The notes beneath the pieces were generated by a model, which did no database searches, was not told the DNA's origin, and saw nothing but the letters and a program-made list of their open reading frames with translations. The translations under genes were made by a program, and so were the position numbers. Shown here in pieces: positions 44,783-55,670 of a DNA stretch of 64,000 nucleotides. The first letter of the stretch is position 1, and every line of letters starts with the position of its first letter. Origin of the DNA: Prochlorococcus sp. AG-347-M18 (GTDB taxonomy: Bacteria; Cyanobacteriota; Cyanobacteriia; PCC-6307; Cyanobiaceae); contig QCCT01000002.1 of NCBI GenBank assembly GCA_003281165.1, positions 62,001 to 126,000 on the forward strand, in the 5' to 3' direction.

Positions 44783-45682
44783 TTGTCCGAATTAATAGAA
44801 GTTTTAACTAAAGACGGTAGTTACTCTTTAAGAAGTGTGTTTTTTCAAGAGAACTTCCATAGTTTATTGGGCGCATTGGAGGAAACAAAGTTAAAGTTTA
44901 CTGCTACTTCTAATTTGCAAAGATTTAAGGATAAATCTCTTAATGTTTTGGATATTTGTTTTGGTTTAGGCTACAATTCCGCTTCTTTATTAGATGAATT
45001 AATTAAACAAAAATCGTATTTGAATTTGTATGCTTTAGAGATTGATAAAAAGCCTCTTGAATATTCGCTTAGAAATGAATCATTCCTTAAATTATGGGCT
45101 CCAAAAGTCAAAAAAATATTTGAATCACTTTATCGAAAAGATTACTTTGAAGATCAATTTTTTAAATGCAGTGTTTTATGGGGAGATGCTAGAGAAAAAA
45201 TCAATATTATTCCTTCCTCTATTAAATTTGATTTGATTTATTTAGATGGTTTTTCTCCGCAAAAATGCCCACAATTATGGACAATTGAATTTTTATCTAA
45301 AGTCACAGAAAAGCTAAATTCTCAGGGTTATTTAATAACTTATTCTTCTTCAGCGGCAGTAAGAAAAACCTTAAGAAATCTTGGATTAGAAATTTTTACT
45401 ATTAAGCCAAGTTTGAAAAACAGAACTTTTTGGAGTCAGGGAACTGTAGCAATATCAAAATTTGATCAAAATAAATTGAAACCTAATTTCAATTTTGAAA
45501 AGTTATCTTTAATGGAAGAGGAACATCTCTTAACTAAAGCTAGTGTTCCATATAGAGATCAAGATTTGAACTCGAGCAAAGATGATATTATCAAGAGAAG
45601 ATTAGATGAGCAATTATTCTCAAATCTATTATCTACAAATAAATGGAGAGAGAAGTGGGGAATGACGAAATTATCCGTTTAG
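44783..45682 (+). CDS. MnmC-like tRNA-modifying methyltransferase domain protein
   Basis: A SAM-dependent methyltransferase (299 aa, TTG start) of the Methyltransf_30 type. The SAM loop is LDICFGLGYNSASLLDE. SVLWGDAREKINI leads to FDLIYLDGFSPQKCPQLWT, which carries the family's D-G-F-S/A-P block. In E. coli MnmC this domain completes the mnm5 modification of tRNA wobble uridine, fused to an FAD oxidase; here the oxidase domain is absent, as is common in cyanobacteria. The C-terminal 60 residues are a variable helical extension. It lies between aroA (12 bp) and glmU (31 bp) in the same direction. Confidence 0.82.
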   Translation: MSELIEVLTKDGSYSLRSVFFQENFHSLLGALEETKLKFTATSNLQRFKDKSLNVLDICFGLGYNSASLLDELIKQKSYLNLYALEIDKKPLEYSLRNESFLKLWAPKVKKIFESLYRKDYFEDQFFKCSVLWGDAREKINIIPSSIKFDLIYLDGFSPQKCPQLWTIEFLSKVTEKLNSQGYLITYSSSAAVRKTLRNLGLEIFTIKPSLKNRTFWSQGTVAISKFDQNKLKPNFNFEKLSLMEEEHLLTKASVPYRDQDLNSSKDDIIKRRLDEQLFSNLLSTNKWREKWGMTKLSV

Positions 45683-45713
45683 AGTTAGATTTAAATAAGG
45701 ATTTCAAATAAAC

Positions 45714-47063
45714 ATGTTAAGTGTTGCGATATTAGCGGCAGGCAAGGGCACTAGGATGGAAAGCTCATTGCCAAAAGTTTTACATAAAATTTCTGGCAAA
45801 AGTCTTTTACAAAGAGTAATTGATTCATGTGTCGAATTAAAACCTGATCAAATTTTCGTAATTACTGGACACAAATCAAAAGAAGTACAAAAGTCAATCC
45901 CTAACGATAAAAAAATCCATGTTGTAGTTCAAGAACCTCAATCAGGAACAGGTCATGCTATCCAGGTACTTTGTAGAGAATTTAAAAAACATGAAGGAAA
46001 ACTTTTGGTACTTAATGGCGATGTGCCACTCATTAAGCCTAGTACTCTAAAAAGACTTTTGTATTTACACGATTCAAAAAATGCTGATGTTTCTTTAATT
46101 ACTACAAAGAAAACAAATCCTCATGGATACGGCAGAGTTTTTTTGAAGGGGGATTTTATTGAGAGAATTGTTGAAGAAAAAGATTGCAATGATCTAGAAA
46201 AAGAAAATCCATTAATAAATGCAGGTGTCTACTGTTTTAACTGGGGTAACTTGTCAGAAATAATTAATACCTTGCAAAGCAATAATAATCAAAAAGAGAT
46301 TTACTTAACAGATACAATATGTTTGCTAAAAAATTCTTTAAGCCTTGAGGTAGAGGATAATGGCGAACTTCAAGGAATTAATAACAGAATTCAACTATCA
46401 GAATGCGAGGAAAGTATTCAGAATTCAATTAAAGAAAAGCATATGCTTAATGGCGTAACTTTTATAAATAAAGCAAGTTGTTCAATTAGTGAAGACGCCG
46501 AAATTGGTAAAGATGTAATTATTGAGGCTAATACACATATAAGAGGAAATACCAAAATAAATAATCATTGCATTATCGGACCAAATACTTTTATTGAGAA
46601 TTCTAATGTGGGATTAAATTGTGAAATTTCAAACTCTACTATTTATGCTTCTCAGATAATGGATCATATAAAAATTGGCCCTTATAGTCATATAAGACCT
46701 AATTCCAAAATATCTTCCTTCAGCAAAATAGGTAATTTTGTTGAAATCAAAAATAGTCAATTAGAAGAGGAATCTAAAGTAAACCATTTAAGTTATATTG
46801 GCGATTCTATTATTGGAAGATCTACAAATATTGGAGCAGGTACTATTACTGCAAATTTTGATGGTCAGAAAAAACATCAAACAAAAATTGGTAAAAATTC
46901 AAGTATTGGTGCAAATACAGTTTTTATAGCGCCAATAAATCTCGGGGATTCAGTTACAACAGGAGCTGGTTCTGTGATCACAAAAGACTCTAAAGATAAT
47001 TCATTAGCAATCTCAAGAACTAAGCAAGTAAATATAGAAAATTGGGAAAGAAAGAAACCTTGA
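45714..47063 (+). CDS. glmU: Bifunctional GlmU (GlcNAc-1-P uridyltransferase / GlcN-1-P acetyltransferase)
   Basis: Makes UDP-GlcNAc for peptidoglycan and lipid A (449 aa). [20 protein letters not shown] is the nucleotide-binding loop of the N-terminal pyrophosphorylase, and [12 protein letters not shown] and VLNGDVPLI follow. The C-terminal left-handed beta-helix has hexapeptide repeats from about residue 250 ([20 protein letters not shown]...). The acetyltransferase site is around [11 protein letters not shown], with [19 protein letters not shown] after it. It ends 1 bp from the convergent murF stop region. Confidence 0.97.
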   Translation: MLSVAILAAGKGTRMESSLPKVLHKISGKSLLQRVIDSCVELKPDQIFVITGHKSKEVQKSIPNDKKIHVVVQEPQSGTGHAIQVLCREFKKHEGKLLVLNGDVPLIKPSTLKRLLYLHDSKNADVSLITTKKTNPHGYGRVFLKGDFIERIVEEKDCNDLEKENPLINAGVYCFNWGNLSEIINTLQSNNNQKEIYLTDTICLLKNSLSLEVEDNGELQGINNRIQLSECEESIQNSIKEKHMLNGVTFINKASCSISEDAEIGKDVIIEANTHIRGNTKINNHCIIGPNTFIENSNVGLNCEISNSTIYASQIMDHIKIGPYSHIRPNSKISSFSKIGNFVEIKNSQLEEESKVNHLSYIGDSIIGRSTNIGAGTITANFDGQKKHQTKIGKNSSIGANTVFIAPINLGDSVTTGAGSVITKDSKDNSLAISRTKQVNIENWERKKP

Positions 47064-47064
47064 T

Positions 47065-48438
47065 CTAATTAATTAATTCAATAATTTTTTCCAGTTGCCA
47101 ACATCTACTCCCTTTTATAAGAATAGAATCACCTTTTTTTGTAGATTTATTTATCTCTTTAGGTACATCTTCAATATTGTTAAAAACTAAAAATTTTTTC
47201 TTATCTTTTAAATAATTGGTATAAATTTTTTCATTTTTTTTCTCGCAAATAAATAAACACTTCTCTATATCTGAATTATTTATTAAGTTGAATATTTCTT
47301 TATGATATTTTTCAGATTCTTCTCCCAATTCTTGCATACTTCCAAATATGAAAAATTTGTTTCTTGGTTTTTCAAGAAGGTTTTTAATACATGCTTTTAC
47401 TGACTCTGGAGAGGCATTATATGATTCATCATATATTGTTGTTCTTGCTGATTTAAGAATTTTATTCCTTCCACCTAAACTTACAAAATCAAATTTATTA
47501 AAACTTGCAAAATCAATTCCGAGCTCTTTAGCAACTGCATAGGCAAATAAGAAATTCGAAGCATTATGAAATCCCTCAAATGAAATTTCAAAGGTATTTT
47601 CTTCAATTAAAATTGTTTTATTCGAAGGATTATAAAATCCTCGCAAATTATCATCTTTCTTAAAACTCTCCTTGTAATTTTTTATATTTAATAGTTTTAC
47701 TTTTATTACTCTACCTTTCCAAAATTCTTTTAAAGTTTTTTCTAGGAATAGATCATTTGATGGAATTATTACAACTCCTTCTGGATTTAAGAACTTACTA
47801 ATTTCACACTTTGCATGAGTAATATTTTTTTTTGAGCCTAACAATCCAATATGAGCTGTGCCAATGTTAGTAATAACTGCAATATCGGGTTCACTATATT
47901 TAGATAAATTCTCGATCTGTCCAAGACCTCTCATCCCCATCTCGAGAACTAAAACTTTATCTTTTATATCCGTGGCAAGAATAGTAAGACCAACTCCAAT
48001 CTCATTATTGAAATTTGCATGAGATAATTTAATTCTTCCAAATTTATTTAAAACTTCACCAATCATTTCTTTTGTTGTTGTTTTACCCACTGAGCCAGTT
48101 ATTGCAACAACAGGAATATTTAATTTTTTTCTTTTTAGCAATGCTAATTTTTGAAATGCCTCTGTTGTGTCATTCACAACCCAATAAGGAAAATTACTAG
48201 GAAGTAATCTCTGCATCCCTTTTTGTATTACTACTGATTTGACTCCTTTATTTAAAACCTCTGAAAGAAAACTATGTCCGTCAAAATTTTCACCCTTAAT
48301 AGCTATAAAAAGATCATTTTTTAATAAAGTTCTACTATCAATACTTATATTCTTAAAATTAAAAAAATCTCTTTTCCCCTCGCCCAGATTTCTAATATCC
48401 CCCAAAACATCGTTTAATTCTGATAAAGAGAATTCCAT
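47065..48438 (-). CDS. murF: UDP-MurNAc-tripeptide--D-Ala-D-Ala ligase
   Basis: A Mur ligase adding D-Ala-D-Ala to the muropeptide precursor (457 aa). The N-terminal domain binds UDP (ISIDSRTLLKNDLFIAIKG). VVAITGSVGKTTTKEMIGEV is the ATP P-loop. ANFNNEIGVGLTIL and VLEMGMRGLGQIENLS are the family's conserved middle-domain motifs. YDESYNASPESVKACI lies in the C-terminal domain. The product is the UDP-MurNAc-pentapeptide. It is downstream of glgA by only 7 bp in the same direction, an operon-like arrangement without an obvious functional link. Confidence 0.95.
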   Translation of the reverse strand: MEFSLSELNDVLGDIRNLGEGKRDFFNFKNISIDSRTLLKNDLFIAIKGENFDGHSFLSEVLNKGVKSVVIQKGMQRLLPSNFPYWVVNDTTEAFQKLALLKRKKLNIPVVAITGSVGKTTTKEMIGEVLNKFGRIKLSHANFNNEIGVGLTILATDIKDKVLVLEMGMRGLGQIENLSKYSEPDIAVITNIGTAHIGLLGSKKNITHAKCEISKFLNPEGVVIIPSNDLFLEKTLKEFWKGRVIKVKLLNIKNYKESFKKDDNLRGFYNPSNKTILIEENTFEISFEGFHNASNFLFAYAVAKELGIDFASFNKFDFVSLGGRNKILKSARTTIYDESYNASPESVKACIKNLLEKPRNKFFIFGSMQELGEESEKYHKEIFNLINNSDIEKCLFICEKKNEKIYTNYLKDKKKFLVFNNIEDVPKEINKSTKKGDSILIKGSRCWQLEKIIELIN

Positions 48439-48445
48439 TAAAATA

Positions 48446-49903
48446 TTAAGTCATACTTTTTTTTAAAGATGGATCAGCAGATTGTCCGTAAGAGAACTTT
48501 TCAACTTCAGCAAAATCTGGAGATGGTTCTTTTATTCCACAAACATCTTTATACATAATTTCGTATTCGAGCGCGGATCTTTGCCAACTAAACTCTTGGC
48601 TCATTGCTCTTTTTTGCAATAATTCCCAACTATCTTTATGCCTAAAGGCCTCCCAAGACCTTACTAAAGATGTATAAAAATCTATAGGTTCAAAGCGATC
48701 GAAGCAAAAACCCGTGCCACTATTATTTTCCGGATCATGAGGTAAAACTGTATCAACTAAACCTCCTACTCGCCTTACTATAGGAATAGAACCATACCTC
48801 ATAGCGAGTAGTTGACTAATACCACAAGGTTCGAATCTACTTGGCATTAAAAATGCATCAGAGCCACCATATATAAGTCTTGATAAAGAATCATCATAAG
48901 TAAGAAATACAGAAAATCTTCCTGGGTAATCTAATGCAAGTTGCCATAATCCTGACTCTAAATATCTATCTCCAGTACCTAAAACAGCTATTTGCGAATC
49001 TGTATATGCTAAAAGTCTTCTTGAAACTTGTAAAAGTAAGTCAACCCCTTTCTGATCAACTAACCTACTGACCATACCTAAAAGATATTTTTTTGGATTA
49101 ACTTCGAGACCCATTTCTCTCTGCAGTATTTTTTTATTTTCTAGCCTATTTTCTAAATTATTAATACTAAATTTTGCAGGTAAAACTGGATCTTTGGCTG
49201 GATTCCATTCATCAAGATCTATGCCATTTAGAATTCCCCTTAATTTACCTGAAATGTAATTAAGTAATCCTTCAAGGCTTTCCCCATATTCATGGGTTTT
49301 AATTTCATCTGCATAAGTCGGAGAAACAGCATTGACTCTATCCGCATACAGCATTGCCGCAGCCATTGTATGGTCTCCATGCATATACCAAGGACACCAA
49401 GTCATTTTTTCAAGTTTCCATCTCCAAGGGCCTTGATATTTTAAATTATGAATTGTGAAGACAGTACTAATTTCGGGGTCCTGATGCATCCACACAGGAA
49501 TCATTCCAGTATGCCAATCATGGCAATGGAGAACTTGAGGTTTCCAACAATTCCAGGCAAATTCTGCAGTGGCACTAGCAAAAAATGTAAAGCGCCAGTC
49601 CTCATTTTCGCCTCCGTATATTTGGTCAGAGTCAAATGTAGGATGACCTACTAGGTAAATCACATAATTATGAATGGGATGTTTTGCCTCATATACGGCG
49701 AAATCAGTGCCCATTGTATTTGCTCTAAAGACTGGTTCATTTGATACCTCTAAAAGACTCCACAATTTTCCATATCCTGGAATTATTACCCTTACATCGT
49801 GACCAAGTTTTATCAAAGATGGAGGTAACGAACCAACCACATCTCCCATACCTCCAACTTTGATCATTGGAGCACATTCAGCAGCGGCAAGAAGAATTCT
49901 CAT
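48446..49903 (-). CDS. glgA: Glycogen synthase (ADP-glucose)
   Basis: A GT5 retaining glycosyltransferase elongating alpha-1,4-glucan from ADP-glucose (485 aa). [20 protein letters not shown] with DVVGSLP holds the K-x-G-G ADP-glucose motif. [14 protein letters not shown] carries the conserved [24 protein letters not shown] and [20 protein letters not shown] are the C-domain nucleotide-sugar sites. It stores daytime photosynthate. It lies between menB and murF on the same strand, with a 35-bp gap from menB. Confidence 0.96.
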   Translation of the reverse strand: MRILLAAAECAPMIKVGGMGDVVGSLPPSLIKLGHDVRVIIPGYGKLWSLLEVSNEPVFRANTMGTDFAVYEAKHPIHNYVIYLVGHPTFDSDQIYGGENEDWRFTFFASATAEFAWNCWKPQVLHCHDWHTGMIPVWMHQDPEISTVFTIHNLKYQGPWRWKLEKMTWCPWYMHGDHTMAAAMLYADRVNAVSPTYADEIKTHEYGESLEGLLNYISGKLRGILNGIDLDEWNPAKDPVLPAKFSINNLENRLENKKILQREMGLEVNPKKYLLGMVSRLVDQKGVDLLLQVSRRLLAYTDSQIAVLGTGDRYLESGLWQLALDYPGRFSVFLTYDDSLSRLIYGGSDAFLMPSRFEPCGISQLLAMRYGSIPIVRRVGGLVDTVLPHDPENNSGTGFCFDRFEPIDFYTSLVRSWEAFRHKDSWELLQKRAMSQEFSWQRSALEYEIMYKDVCGIKEPSPDFAEVEKFSYGQSADPSLKKSMT

Positions 49904-49938
49904 TAATAATTACTTAAAAAAGTTCTTTTGAAAATTAA

Positions 49939-50796
49939 CTAGGGTGTCCACTTATAGTCAGAAAAGTCTGGTGGACGCTTTTCAAGAAAGGCATCTCTTC
50001 CTTCTTGAGCTTCTTCAGTCGAATAAAATAATTGAGTTGTGTATCCAGATAATTCTTGAATACCCGCAATTCCATCATTCTCCGCATTGAATGAAGCTTT
50101 GAGGATACGAATAGCAGTTGGACTATTTCGTAAAATCTCTCTTGCCCAGATTACACCCTCAGCTTCTAATTCTTCAATCTTTGTAATTGCATTTATCAAG
50201 CCCATCTTAAGAGCTTCCTTGGAATTATATTTTCTACATAAAAACCAAATTTCTTTTGCTTTTCTTTGCCCAACAAGTCTTGCCAAATAACTAGATCCAA
50301 AACCCGCATCAAAACTACCAACTCTTGGACCTGTTTGACCAAATATTGCATTTTCAGAGGCGATACTGAGATCACAAATTAAATGAAGTACCTGTCCTCC
50401 TCCAATTGCAAAACCAGGAACTAAGGCAATAACCACTTTAGGCAAACTCCTTATTAATCTTTGAAGTTCAAGTACATTTAATCTCTGCTTCCCTTCATAA
50501 TTTTTATATCCATTTTCACCTCTTACACTCTGATCGCCTCCAGAGCAAAAAGAATAAATACCTTTCTTGTCAGGTCCCGCACCTGTAAGGAGAACAACGC
50601 CAATAGTTTCATCATTTCTTACGATATTAAATGCGTTAATAAGTTCATCTACAGTTTGTGGCCTAAATGCATTTCTTTTTTCAGGCCGATTAATAGCAAT
50701 TCTCGCAATTCCCTCATCTGCTTTGTGAAACAATATATCCTCATAAGATTTGCATTCTGACCAATTTAAAGTTGTTTTACCTGGTAATACTTTCAT
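49939..50796 (-). CDS. menB: 1,4-dihydroxy-2-naphthoyl-CoA synthase
   Basis: A crotonase-fold enzyme closing the naphthoquinone ring from o-succinylbenzoyl-CoA (285 aa) in phylloquinone synthesis for photosystem [21 protein letters not shown] is the oxyanion-hole and flexible-loop region typical of Men[21 protein letters not shown] and [20 protein letters not shown] are MenB-specific active-site blocks. It begins 35 bp after the menD stop, so menD-menB is one unit. Confidence 0.96.
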   Translation of the reverse strand: MKVLPGKTTLNWSECKSYEDILFHKADEGIARIAINRPEKRNAFRPQTVDELINAFNIVRNDETIGVVLLTGAGPDKKGIYSFCSGGDQSVRGENGYKNYEGKQRLNVLELQRLIRSLPKVVIALVPGFAIGGGQVLHLICDLSIASENAIFGQTGPRVGSFDAGFGSSYLARLVGQRKAKEIWFLCRKYNSKEALKMGLINAITKIEELEAEGVIWAREILRNSPTAIRILKASFNAENDGIAGIQELSGYTTQLFYSTEEAQEGRDAFLEKRPPDFSDYKWTP

Positions 50797-50831
50797 GAAA
50801 CCTAATTATTCAAAGATAGAAAATGATAAAT

Positions 50832-52595
50832 TTAACTGCCAATTATTGTTTCTAACAGGGCATTCTTTTCACAAATTTCATTTTCTGGATCAATATCAAC
50901 TTTAATTATTACAGATTTTTGGATAGAAATGCTCCAATCGAATGCCTCTCGTAATTTTTTAAAATTTGCCACACTTTTAAAGTTTACTTGATAGCCCTCT
51001 GCGAGCTTTGGCCAGTTTATTTCTTTTGGCATAAGAAAAAGTTTTTTTAGTTCATCTTCTTTTAAATTTTCTTTATAAATACGATTAAATATATTTCCTC
51101 CATTATTATTTATCAGAAGAATTGTTAAATTCATGTTGATTGAATTTTCAATCAGCCAACCGTTTATATCATAAATAAAAGCCAAATCTCCAGTAACAAG
51201 AAGTAGAGGTTTTTTAATTCTAGAAATACCTAATGCAAGAGATAAAGTACCGTCTATGCCAGAAGCTCCCCTAAAGCTGAAACAATTTCTTGTTAGAGTG
51301 CCATTCTCAGAAAATGTAAGCCAATCTCTAATTGGGCTACTTGCGGAGAGCATTATAGGATTTTCAGCTGGCCAAAGTTTTGGGACAAGGTTTGCGAGCA
51401 TATACTCAGTAATTTTATTATCTTGAGTAATTTTCTCATTTAAAACACCTCTAATCTTCTCTCCTTCCTCTATTAGATCTAAAGCCATTGGAGTAAGAGA
51501 TTTTTTGTTTTTTTCGTTAATTGATAATTCTTCCAGCAATAGAGTAGTAAAGTTTGAAAGCCCAAAATCATATTCAAATGATTTTTTTATAGGGTCCAAT
51601 TTTCTATAGTTTTTTTCTTTTATAAGAATTTGTATACCTTCGAAAGTTGTTAAAAATTTCTCCAAATCAATTGAAGATGACATGGGGCCAAGCCTCAAAA
51701 GTTGATGACAATTTATTGAATTTTTATTTTTTCTTAAGACTAATTCCCAATTCACAACTAATCCTCTCAAATCAGAATTAACTCCTGAAACAGGATCAGC
51801 AAATACTGGCCAACCAGTAATTTCTTGCAATATTTCTAAAGATTTATTAAAAGAAATTAAATCATTTATGGAACCTTGATAGGGACCTACCAAAATTATG
51901 CCGGATTCATCTAAATTTAAATTTTTTGAAATTTCTAAGAATTTGTTTTTATCAGATTTTATTTCAACTTCCTGAAATATATATTTTTTCTTTAAATAAA
52001 TTCTTTCAAAAACCTCTAAAACATTTTTTTTATTTAAAAGTGAAATACCTAAAGGCTTATCAATAGGAATATTTAAATGAATAGGCCCTGGGAAAGTTGA
52101 TATTTGTTTCTCAGTAATTCGAACTAAATTCAGGATTTCGTTTTCTTGTGTTTCATGAAGTCCATTTAGATTTGTACTTAAAACCCTTCTGCAGACTGAA
52201 GTCAAAAAATCTTCTTGATTTACTGTTTGATTAGCGCCACAATCTTTTAATCTTAAGGGTCTATCAGCAGTAAGAAATATAATCCCTTTACAAGATCGGT
52301 CTGCCTCAACTGCTGCTGGCAATAAGTTACTTACGGCAGTTCCAGAAGTGGTAATAACTAAAGAAAGATTACCTGATGCAGCAGAAATCCCAAGAGAGTG
52401 GAATCCCGCAGATCTCTCATCTATTGAATTAAAAATATTTACCAGACCTAATTTATTTAATTCTCCAGCAGCTATCGCTAGGGGTGCTGATCTACTACCT
52501 GGACATAGTATTAAATTTTGAACTCCTATTTTTATTAAGAGATTCAAAAGTTGTAAACTTCTAAGAAAATTTTTGCATTCAATAGATGATGTCAT
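50832..52595 (-). CDS. menD: SEPHCHC synthase (2-succinyl-5-enolpyruvyl-6-hydroxy-3-cyclohexene-1-carboxylate synthase)
   Basis: A ThDP-dependent enzyme (587 aa) joining 2-oxoglutarate to isochorismate in phylloquinone synthesis. [17 protein letters not shown] and [15 protein letters not shown] contain the conserved Glu of the ThDP site. [17 protein letters not shown] and [20 protein letters not shown] are the MenD-type substrate region. [20 protein letters not shown] with [15 protein letters not shown] is the G-D-x...N-N ThDP/Mg motif. It is divergent from lepB with a 50-bp spacer and is followed by menB. Confidence 0.96.
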   Translation of the reverse strand: MTSSIECKNFLRSLQLLNLLIKIGVQNLILCPGSRSAPLAIAAGELNKLGLVNIFNSIDERSAGFHSLGISAASGNLSLVITTSGTAVSNLLPAAVEADRSCKGIIFLTADRPLRLKDCGANQTVNQEDFLTSVCRRVLSTNLNGLHETQENEILNLVRITEKQISTFPGPIHLNIPIDKPLGISLLNKKNVLEVFERIYLKKKYIFQEVEIKSDKNKFLEISKNLNLDESGIILVGPYQGSINDLISFNKSLEILQEITGWPVFADPVSGVNSDLRGLVVNWELVLRKNKNSINCHQLLRLGPMSSSIDLEKFLTTFEGIQILIKEKNYRKLDPIKKSFEYDFGLSNFTTLLLEELSINEKNKKSLTPMALDLIEEGEKIRGVLNEKITQDNKITEYMLANLVPKLWPAENPIMLSASSPIRDWLTFSENGTLTRNCFSFRGASGIDGTLSLALGISRIKKPLLLVTGDLAFIYDINGWLIENSINMNLTILLINNNGGNIFNRIYKENLKEDELKKLFLMPKEINWPKLAEGYQVNFKSVANFKKLREAFDWSISIQKSVIIKVDIDPENEICEKNALLETIIGS

Positions 52596-52645
52596 AATTT
52601 ATATAAATGCATTGGGATTTTCCTTATAACTGAATTAAATAAAAC

Positions 52646-53230
52646 ATGTCTACAACTCAAGAAAAAAGAAATTCAATAATAAAGGATTTAAAAAATCTTT
52701 TAATCTGGATATCTATAGCTTTAATTATACGATGGCAGGTTATAGAGCCAAGATGGATCCCCTCCGGTTCAATGCTTCCAACTCTTCAAATACAAGATAA
52801 AATTCTTGTTGAGAAAGTAACCCCCAAAATCACTTCTAAATCAAATCTTTCAAAATTAAAAAATAAAATAGTTGTTTTTAACGTGCCGGAGCAATTAATT
52901 AATGCTGGTTATGAAGCAGATACTGCACTAATAAAAAGAGTAATTGGAATACCTGGAGACAAAGTAGAAGTAAGAGACGGTAACCTTTACTTAAATGATA
53001 TCGCTCAAAAAAATTATGTTTTTGACAAAAATATTAATTATTCTATAGGGCCTTTTATTGTCCCAGAAGAGTCATTATGGGTAATGGGAGATAATAGAAA
53101 TAACAGTATGGACTCACATATTTGGGGATTTTTACCTTATGAAAAGGTTATTGGTAAAGCTATTTTTAGATATTGGCCGTTTAATAAAATTGGACCTATT
53201 CGGTTCCCTGCCCTTAATAATTTAGATTAA
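52646..53230 (+). CDS. lepB: Signal peptidase I
   Basis: A membrane-anchored serine/lysine protease removing signal peptides (194 aa). One N-terminal helix (LKNLLIWISIALIIRWQVIE) precedes PRWIPSGSMLPTLQIQDKIL with nucleophile Ser42, and DTALIKRVIGIPGDKVEVRD with general-base Lys97. LWVMGDNRNNSMDSHIWGFL is box E. The size and single anchor are normal for cyanobacterial enzymes. It is followed 45 bp later by the DUF760 gene. Confidence 0.95.
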   Translation: MSTTQEKRNSIIKDLKNLLIWISIALIIRWQVIEPRWIPSGSMLPTLQIQDKILVEKVTPKITSKSNLSKLKNKIVVFNVPEQLINAGYEADTALIKRVIGIPGDKVEVRDGNLYLNDIAQKNYVFDKNINYSIGPFIVPEESLWVMGDNRNNSMDSHIWGFLPYEKVIGKAIFRYWPFNKIGPIRFPALNNLD

Positions 53231-53275
53231 TGGGTACCTGATGTTGTAGGGTTTTTATATCTTGAAGTTGTAGAA

Positions 53276-53611
53276 ATGTTTAATCCAGAATTTCTTGCTA
53301 CTGAAAATAATGATCCAAACGATGAGAATGATTTAATTCAATATTTACAAAAACAATCTCCAGAAGTTTTGCAAAGAGTAGCAAAATCAGCTAGTGAAGA
53401 TATTCAAGAAATTATTAGACATAATGTTCAAGGTCTTCTTGGAATGCTTCCTTCAGATCAATTTGATGTAAAAATAACATCTTCAAAAGACAACATTGCT
53501 AATTTATTATCTTCCGCAATGATGACAGGATATTTCTTAAGACAAATGGAGCAAAGAAAAGAGCTGGAACAAACTCTTAAAAATGATGAGAACATGTCCA
53601 TTGAAGAATAA
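53276..53611 (+). CDS. DUF760 family protein (111 aa)
   Basis: A small soluble helical protein matching the DUF760 family of cyanobacteria and plastids: YLQKQSPEVLQRVAKSASED with IQEIIRHNVQGLLGMLPSDQ, and MMTGYFLRQMEQRKELEQTL after it. No catalytic residues are evident. Plant relatives are plastid-located; the bacterial role is unknown. It is downstream of lepB (45 bp) and convergent with the DUF4336 gene (5-bp gap). Confidence 0.82.
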   Translation: MFNPEFLATENNDPNDENDLIQYLQKQSPEVLQRVAKSASEDIQEIIRHNVQGLLGMLPSDQFDVKITSSKDNIANLLSSAMMTGYFLRQMEQRKELEQTLKNDENMSIEE

Positions 53612-53616
53612 TTGTT

Positions 53617-54789
53617 TTAGAGATTTACTTCTTCAGGAATTATTCCAAGTTCAAACAACTTTTTATATAAACCCATCAAAAATTTATTATCCTCAGGAAG
53701 TTTGTCCCACTTTTCAGAATTAATTTCATTAATTAATTTTTGACAATCTTCTATTGTAAATTTTATAGGGGCCGTAAAATGAGCTGGAATTAAATATTCC
53801 ATATCTTCAAAACACTTGATATTTTCTAACCATTTTAGTAAAACTTCTTTTGAACGCGGAAAAATTAATTTCTGTAAAACTGGTGCAATTTGAATCTTAG
53901 GAGTATCTTTACCCATTATTTCAACAAGAGAAGATTCCCAATCTTCGTCCCACAAAAAGGGATAAATACCGAAATGTGATCTCCAATTCCTGAGATCTTT
54001 TTTGAATGAATACTTAACTATTTTTTTTAAAGGCGGAATATTTAATTTACCTGGTTTTAAAAAAGATGAAAACAAGACTAACCTTTTCCATCCTTTTTTT
54101 CTATGTTCGATGGAGTCAATCAAAGGTTCATCTCCTCTCTCTCTAGAATGAAAAAGAAGTGGAGTTGGATCAAAATCAAATATTTCAGGAGGATTGGATT
54201 CTATTCCAACTATTGCGTCTGTCACATGAAGTGTTTTCGTAGGATAATGGAAACAGCTTATCTCCTGATATCTTCCAAGTCCTAAATTCAGAGGGCCTAA
54301 TGAAGACCATTTAAAGTAGTTTGTATGCGGAGTACCTTCCTCAAAGAGTATTCTTGATCTTTTTGATGGAATTCCTAAGAAATCTAGTGGTAGATTTATG
54401 GGGAAACTCCATTGTCCAGGACAAAGCCAAATTTCTGCATCTTTAAAAGTTCTTGAAAGAGCTGGCAGTCCGATTTTATGTTCTAGTCCAGAGGCACTCG
54501 GTAGAATTATTGTTTTTACTTTGCCATGAATCGCAATTAATTTTTCTAACTCATTTATTAATTCTTTTGTCGGAGGCAGTGGATTTATTAGCATCAATCC
54601 ATTATCAACCTTTATTACCGTCATTCTTATTGGAACCGCAACATAATAAAGTCCCTGTATTTGTTCCAAGGACCATATTTCATCAGGAATTAATTCTTTT
54701 AAAATTGTTTTCTTTTTTCCATAAGGATATAAGGGGAATAATGGCCACCAATTCCATTTTTTATTTAAAGTTTCATCCACCACAATCAT
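53617..54789 (-). CDS. DUF4336 protein, degenerate metallo-beta-lactamase-like (390 aa)
   Basis: The middle region (VAVPIRMTVIKVDNGLMLIN followed by KELINELEKLIAIHGKVKTI and ILPSASGLEHKIGLPALS) reads like the first strands of a metallo-beta-lactamase fold. The usual H-x-H-x-D-H is replaced by a segment that keeps only E-H. It is a DUF4336 family member by overall pattern, typical of cyanobacteria and plants. The N-terminus is Trp/Pro-rich. Its start overlaps the end of mntB by 4 bp, making it the last cistron of the manganese-type transporter operon. Its role there is inferred from context only. Confidence 0.72.
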   Translation of the reverse strand: MIVVDETLNKKWNWWPLFPLYPYGKKKTILKELIPDEIWSLEQIQGLYYVAVPIRMTVIKVDNGLMLINPLPPTKELINELEKLIAIHGKVKTIILPSASGLEHKIGLPALSRTFKDAEIWLCPGQWSFPINLPLDFLGIPSKRSRILFEEGTPHTNYFKWSSLGPLNLGLGRYQEISCFHYPTKTLHVTDAIVGIESNPPEIFDFDPTPLLFHSRERGDEPLIDSIEHRKKGWKRLVLFSSFLKPGKLNIPPLKKIVKYSFKKDLRNWRSHFGIYPFLWDEDWESSLVEIMGKDTPKIQIAPVLQKLIFPRSKEVLLKWLENIKCFEDMEYLIPAHFTAPIKFTIEDCQKLINEINSEKWDKLPEDNKFLMGLYKKLFELGIIPEEVNL

Positions 54790-55658
54790 TTATACCCAAC
54801 AAATAATTTCCTTAACTTAAATATTCCGTATCTTGGAGCGAATAAAAAAGCAAATAAAAATATAAAAGTTTGTGCCAAGACAATTGATCCACCTGTTTCA
54901 AGATCAAACCAAAAACTAACATAGATTCCTATAAGGCTTGAGATGATTGCACTTAATACTGAAATTAATGTCATATTATCAAACTTATCAGTAAGTAAAT
55001 ATGCTGTAGCCCCTGGTGTAATCAACATTGCAACTACCAAAATAATTCCAACAGACTGTAACCCCACAACAGCTGCCAAAGATAAGCATGTAAGGAGTAA
55101 ATAATGGAGAAAAAATACATTAATCCCAACTGTTTTTGCATGCCTAGGGTCAAAACAATAAAGCATTAAATCTTTTCTGAAAATTGATAAAAGGATTACT
55201 ACTAATAAAGAAATTAATATAGTTTGTTTTACATCTGAAAGTGATATTCCTAATGGACTACCAAAAAGAATAGAGTGCAGATCAATATTACTTTTAATCT
55301 TAGAAACCAATACTATTCCAAGAGCGAAAAATCCAGTAAATACCAACCCAATAACGGTATCTTCCTTAACTCTAGATTTCTGCTTAATAAACCCTATCAA
55401 GGCTACAGAACCAACTCCGAAAATAAATGCCCCTAATGAGAAAGGAAGACCTAATGCATAAGCAACCACAACACCTGGCATTACCGAATGTGACACTGCA
55501 TCTCCCATTAAAGCCCATCCTTTAAGAGTCAAATAACTTGATAAAAAACCACAAACAGCTGCAACTAATGAACTCATAAGAAGTGCTTTCCTCATAAAGT
55601 CATGAGTTAAAGGATCTGTGATGAATGAATCTAAAGTTAAAAAAGAACAGAACTCCAT
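54786..55658 (-). CDS. mntB: Mn/Zn ABC transporter permease
   Basis: An ABC-3 family membrane permease (290 aa) with about eight or nine helices. Typical blocks are DPLTHDFMRKALLMSSLVAA at the N-terminus, GWALMGDAVSHSVMPGVVVA (the S-H/D-x-x-x-H metal-path motif) and VGIILVVAMLITPGATAYLL. It forms the channel for the solute delivered by MntC. It lies 12 bp after the ATPase gene and overlaps the DUF4336 gene by 4 bp. The manganese assignment rests on the binding protein. Confidence 0.9.
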   Translation of the reverse strand: MEFCSFLTLDSFITDPLTHDFMRKALLMSSLVAAVCGFLSSYLTLKGWALMGDAVSHSVMPGVVVAYALGLPFSLGAFIFGVGSVALIGFIKQKSRVKEDTVIGLVFTGFFALGIVLVSKIKSNIDLHSILFGSPLGISLSDVKQTILISLLVVILLSIFRKDLMLYCFDPRHAKTVGINVFFLHYLLLTCLSLAAVVGLQSVGIILVVAMLITPGATAYLLTDKFDNMTLISVLSAIISSLIGIYVSFWFDLETGGSIVLAQTFIFLFAFLFAPRYGIFKLRKLFVGYK

Positions 55659-55670
55659 ATAAATTAAAAT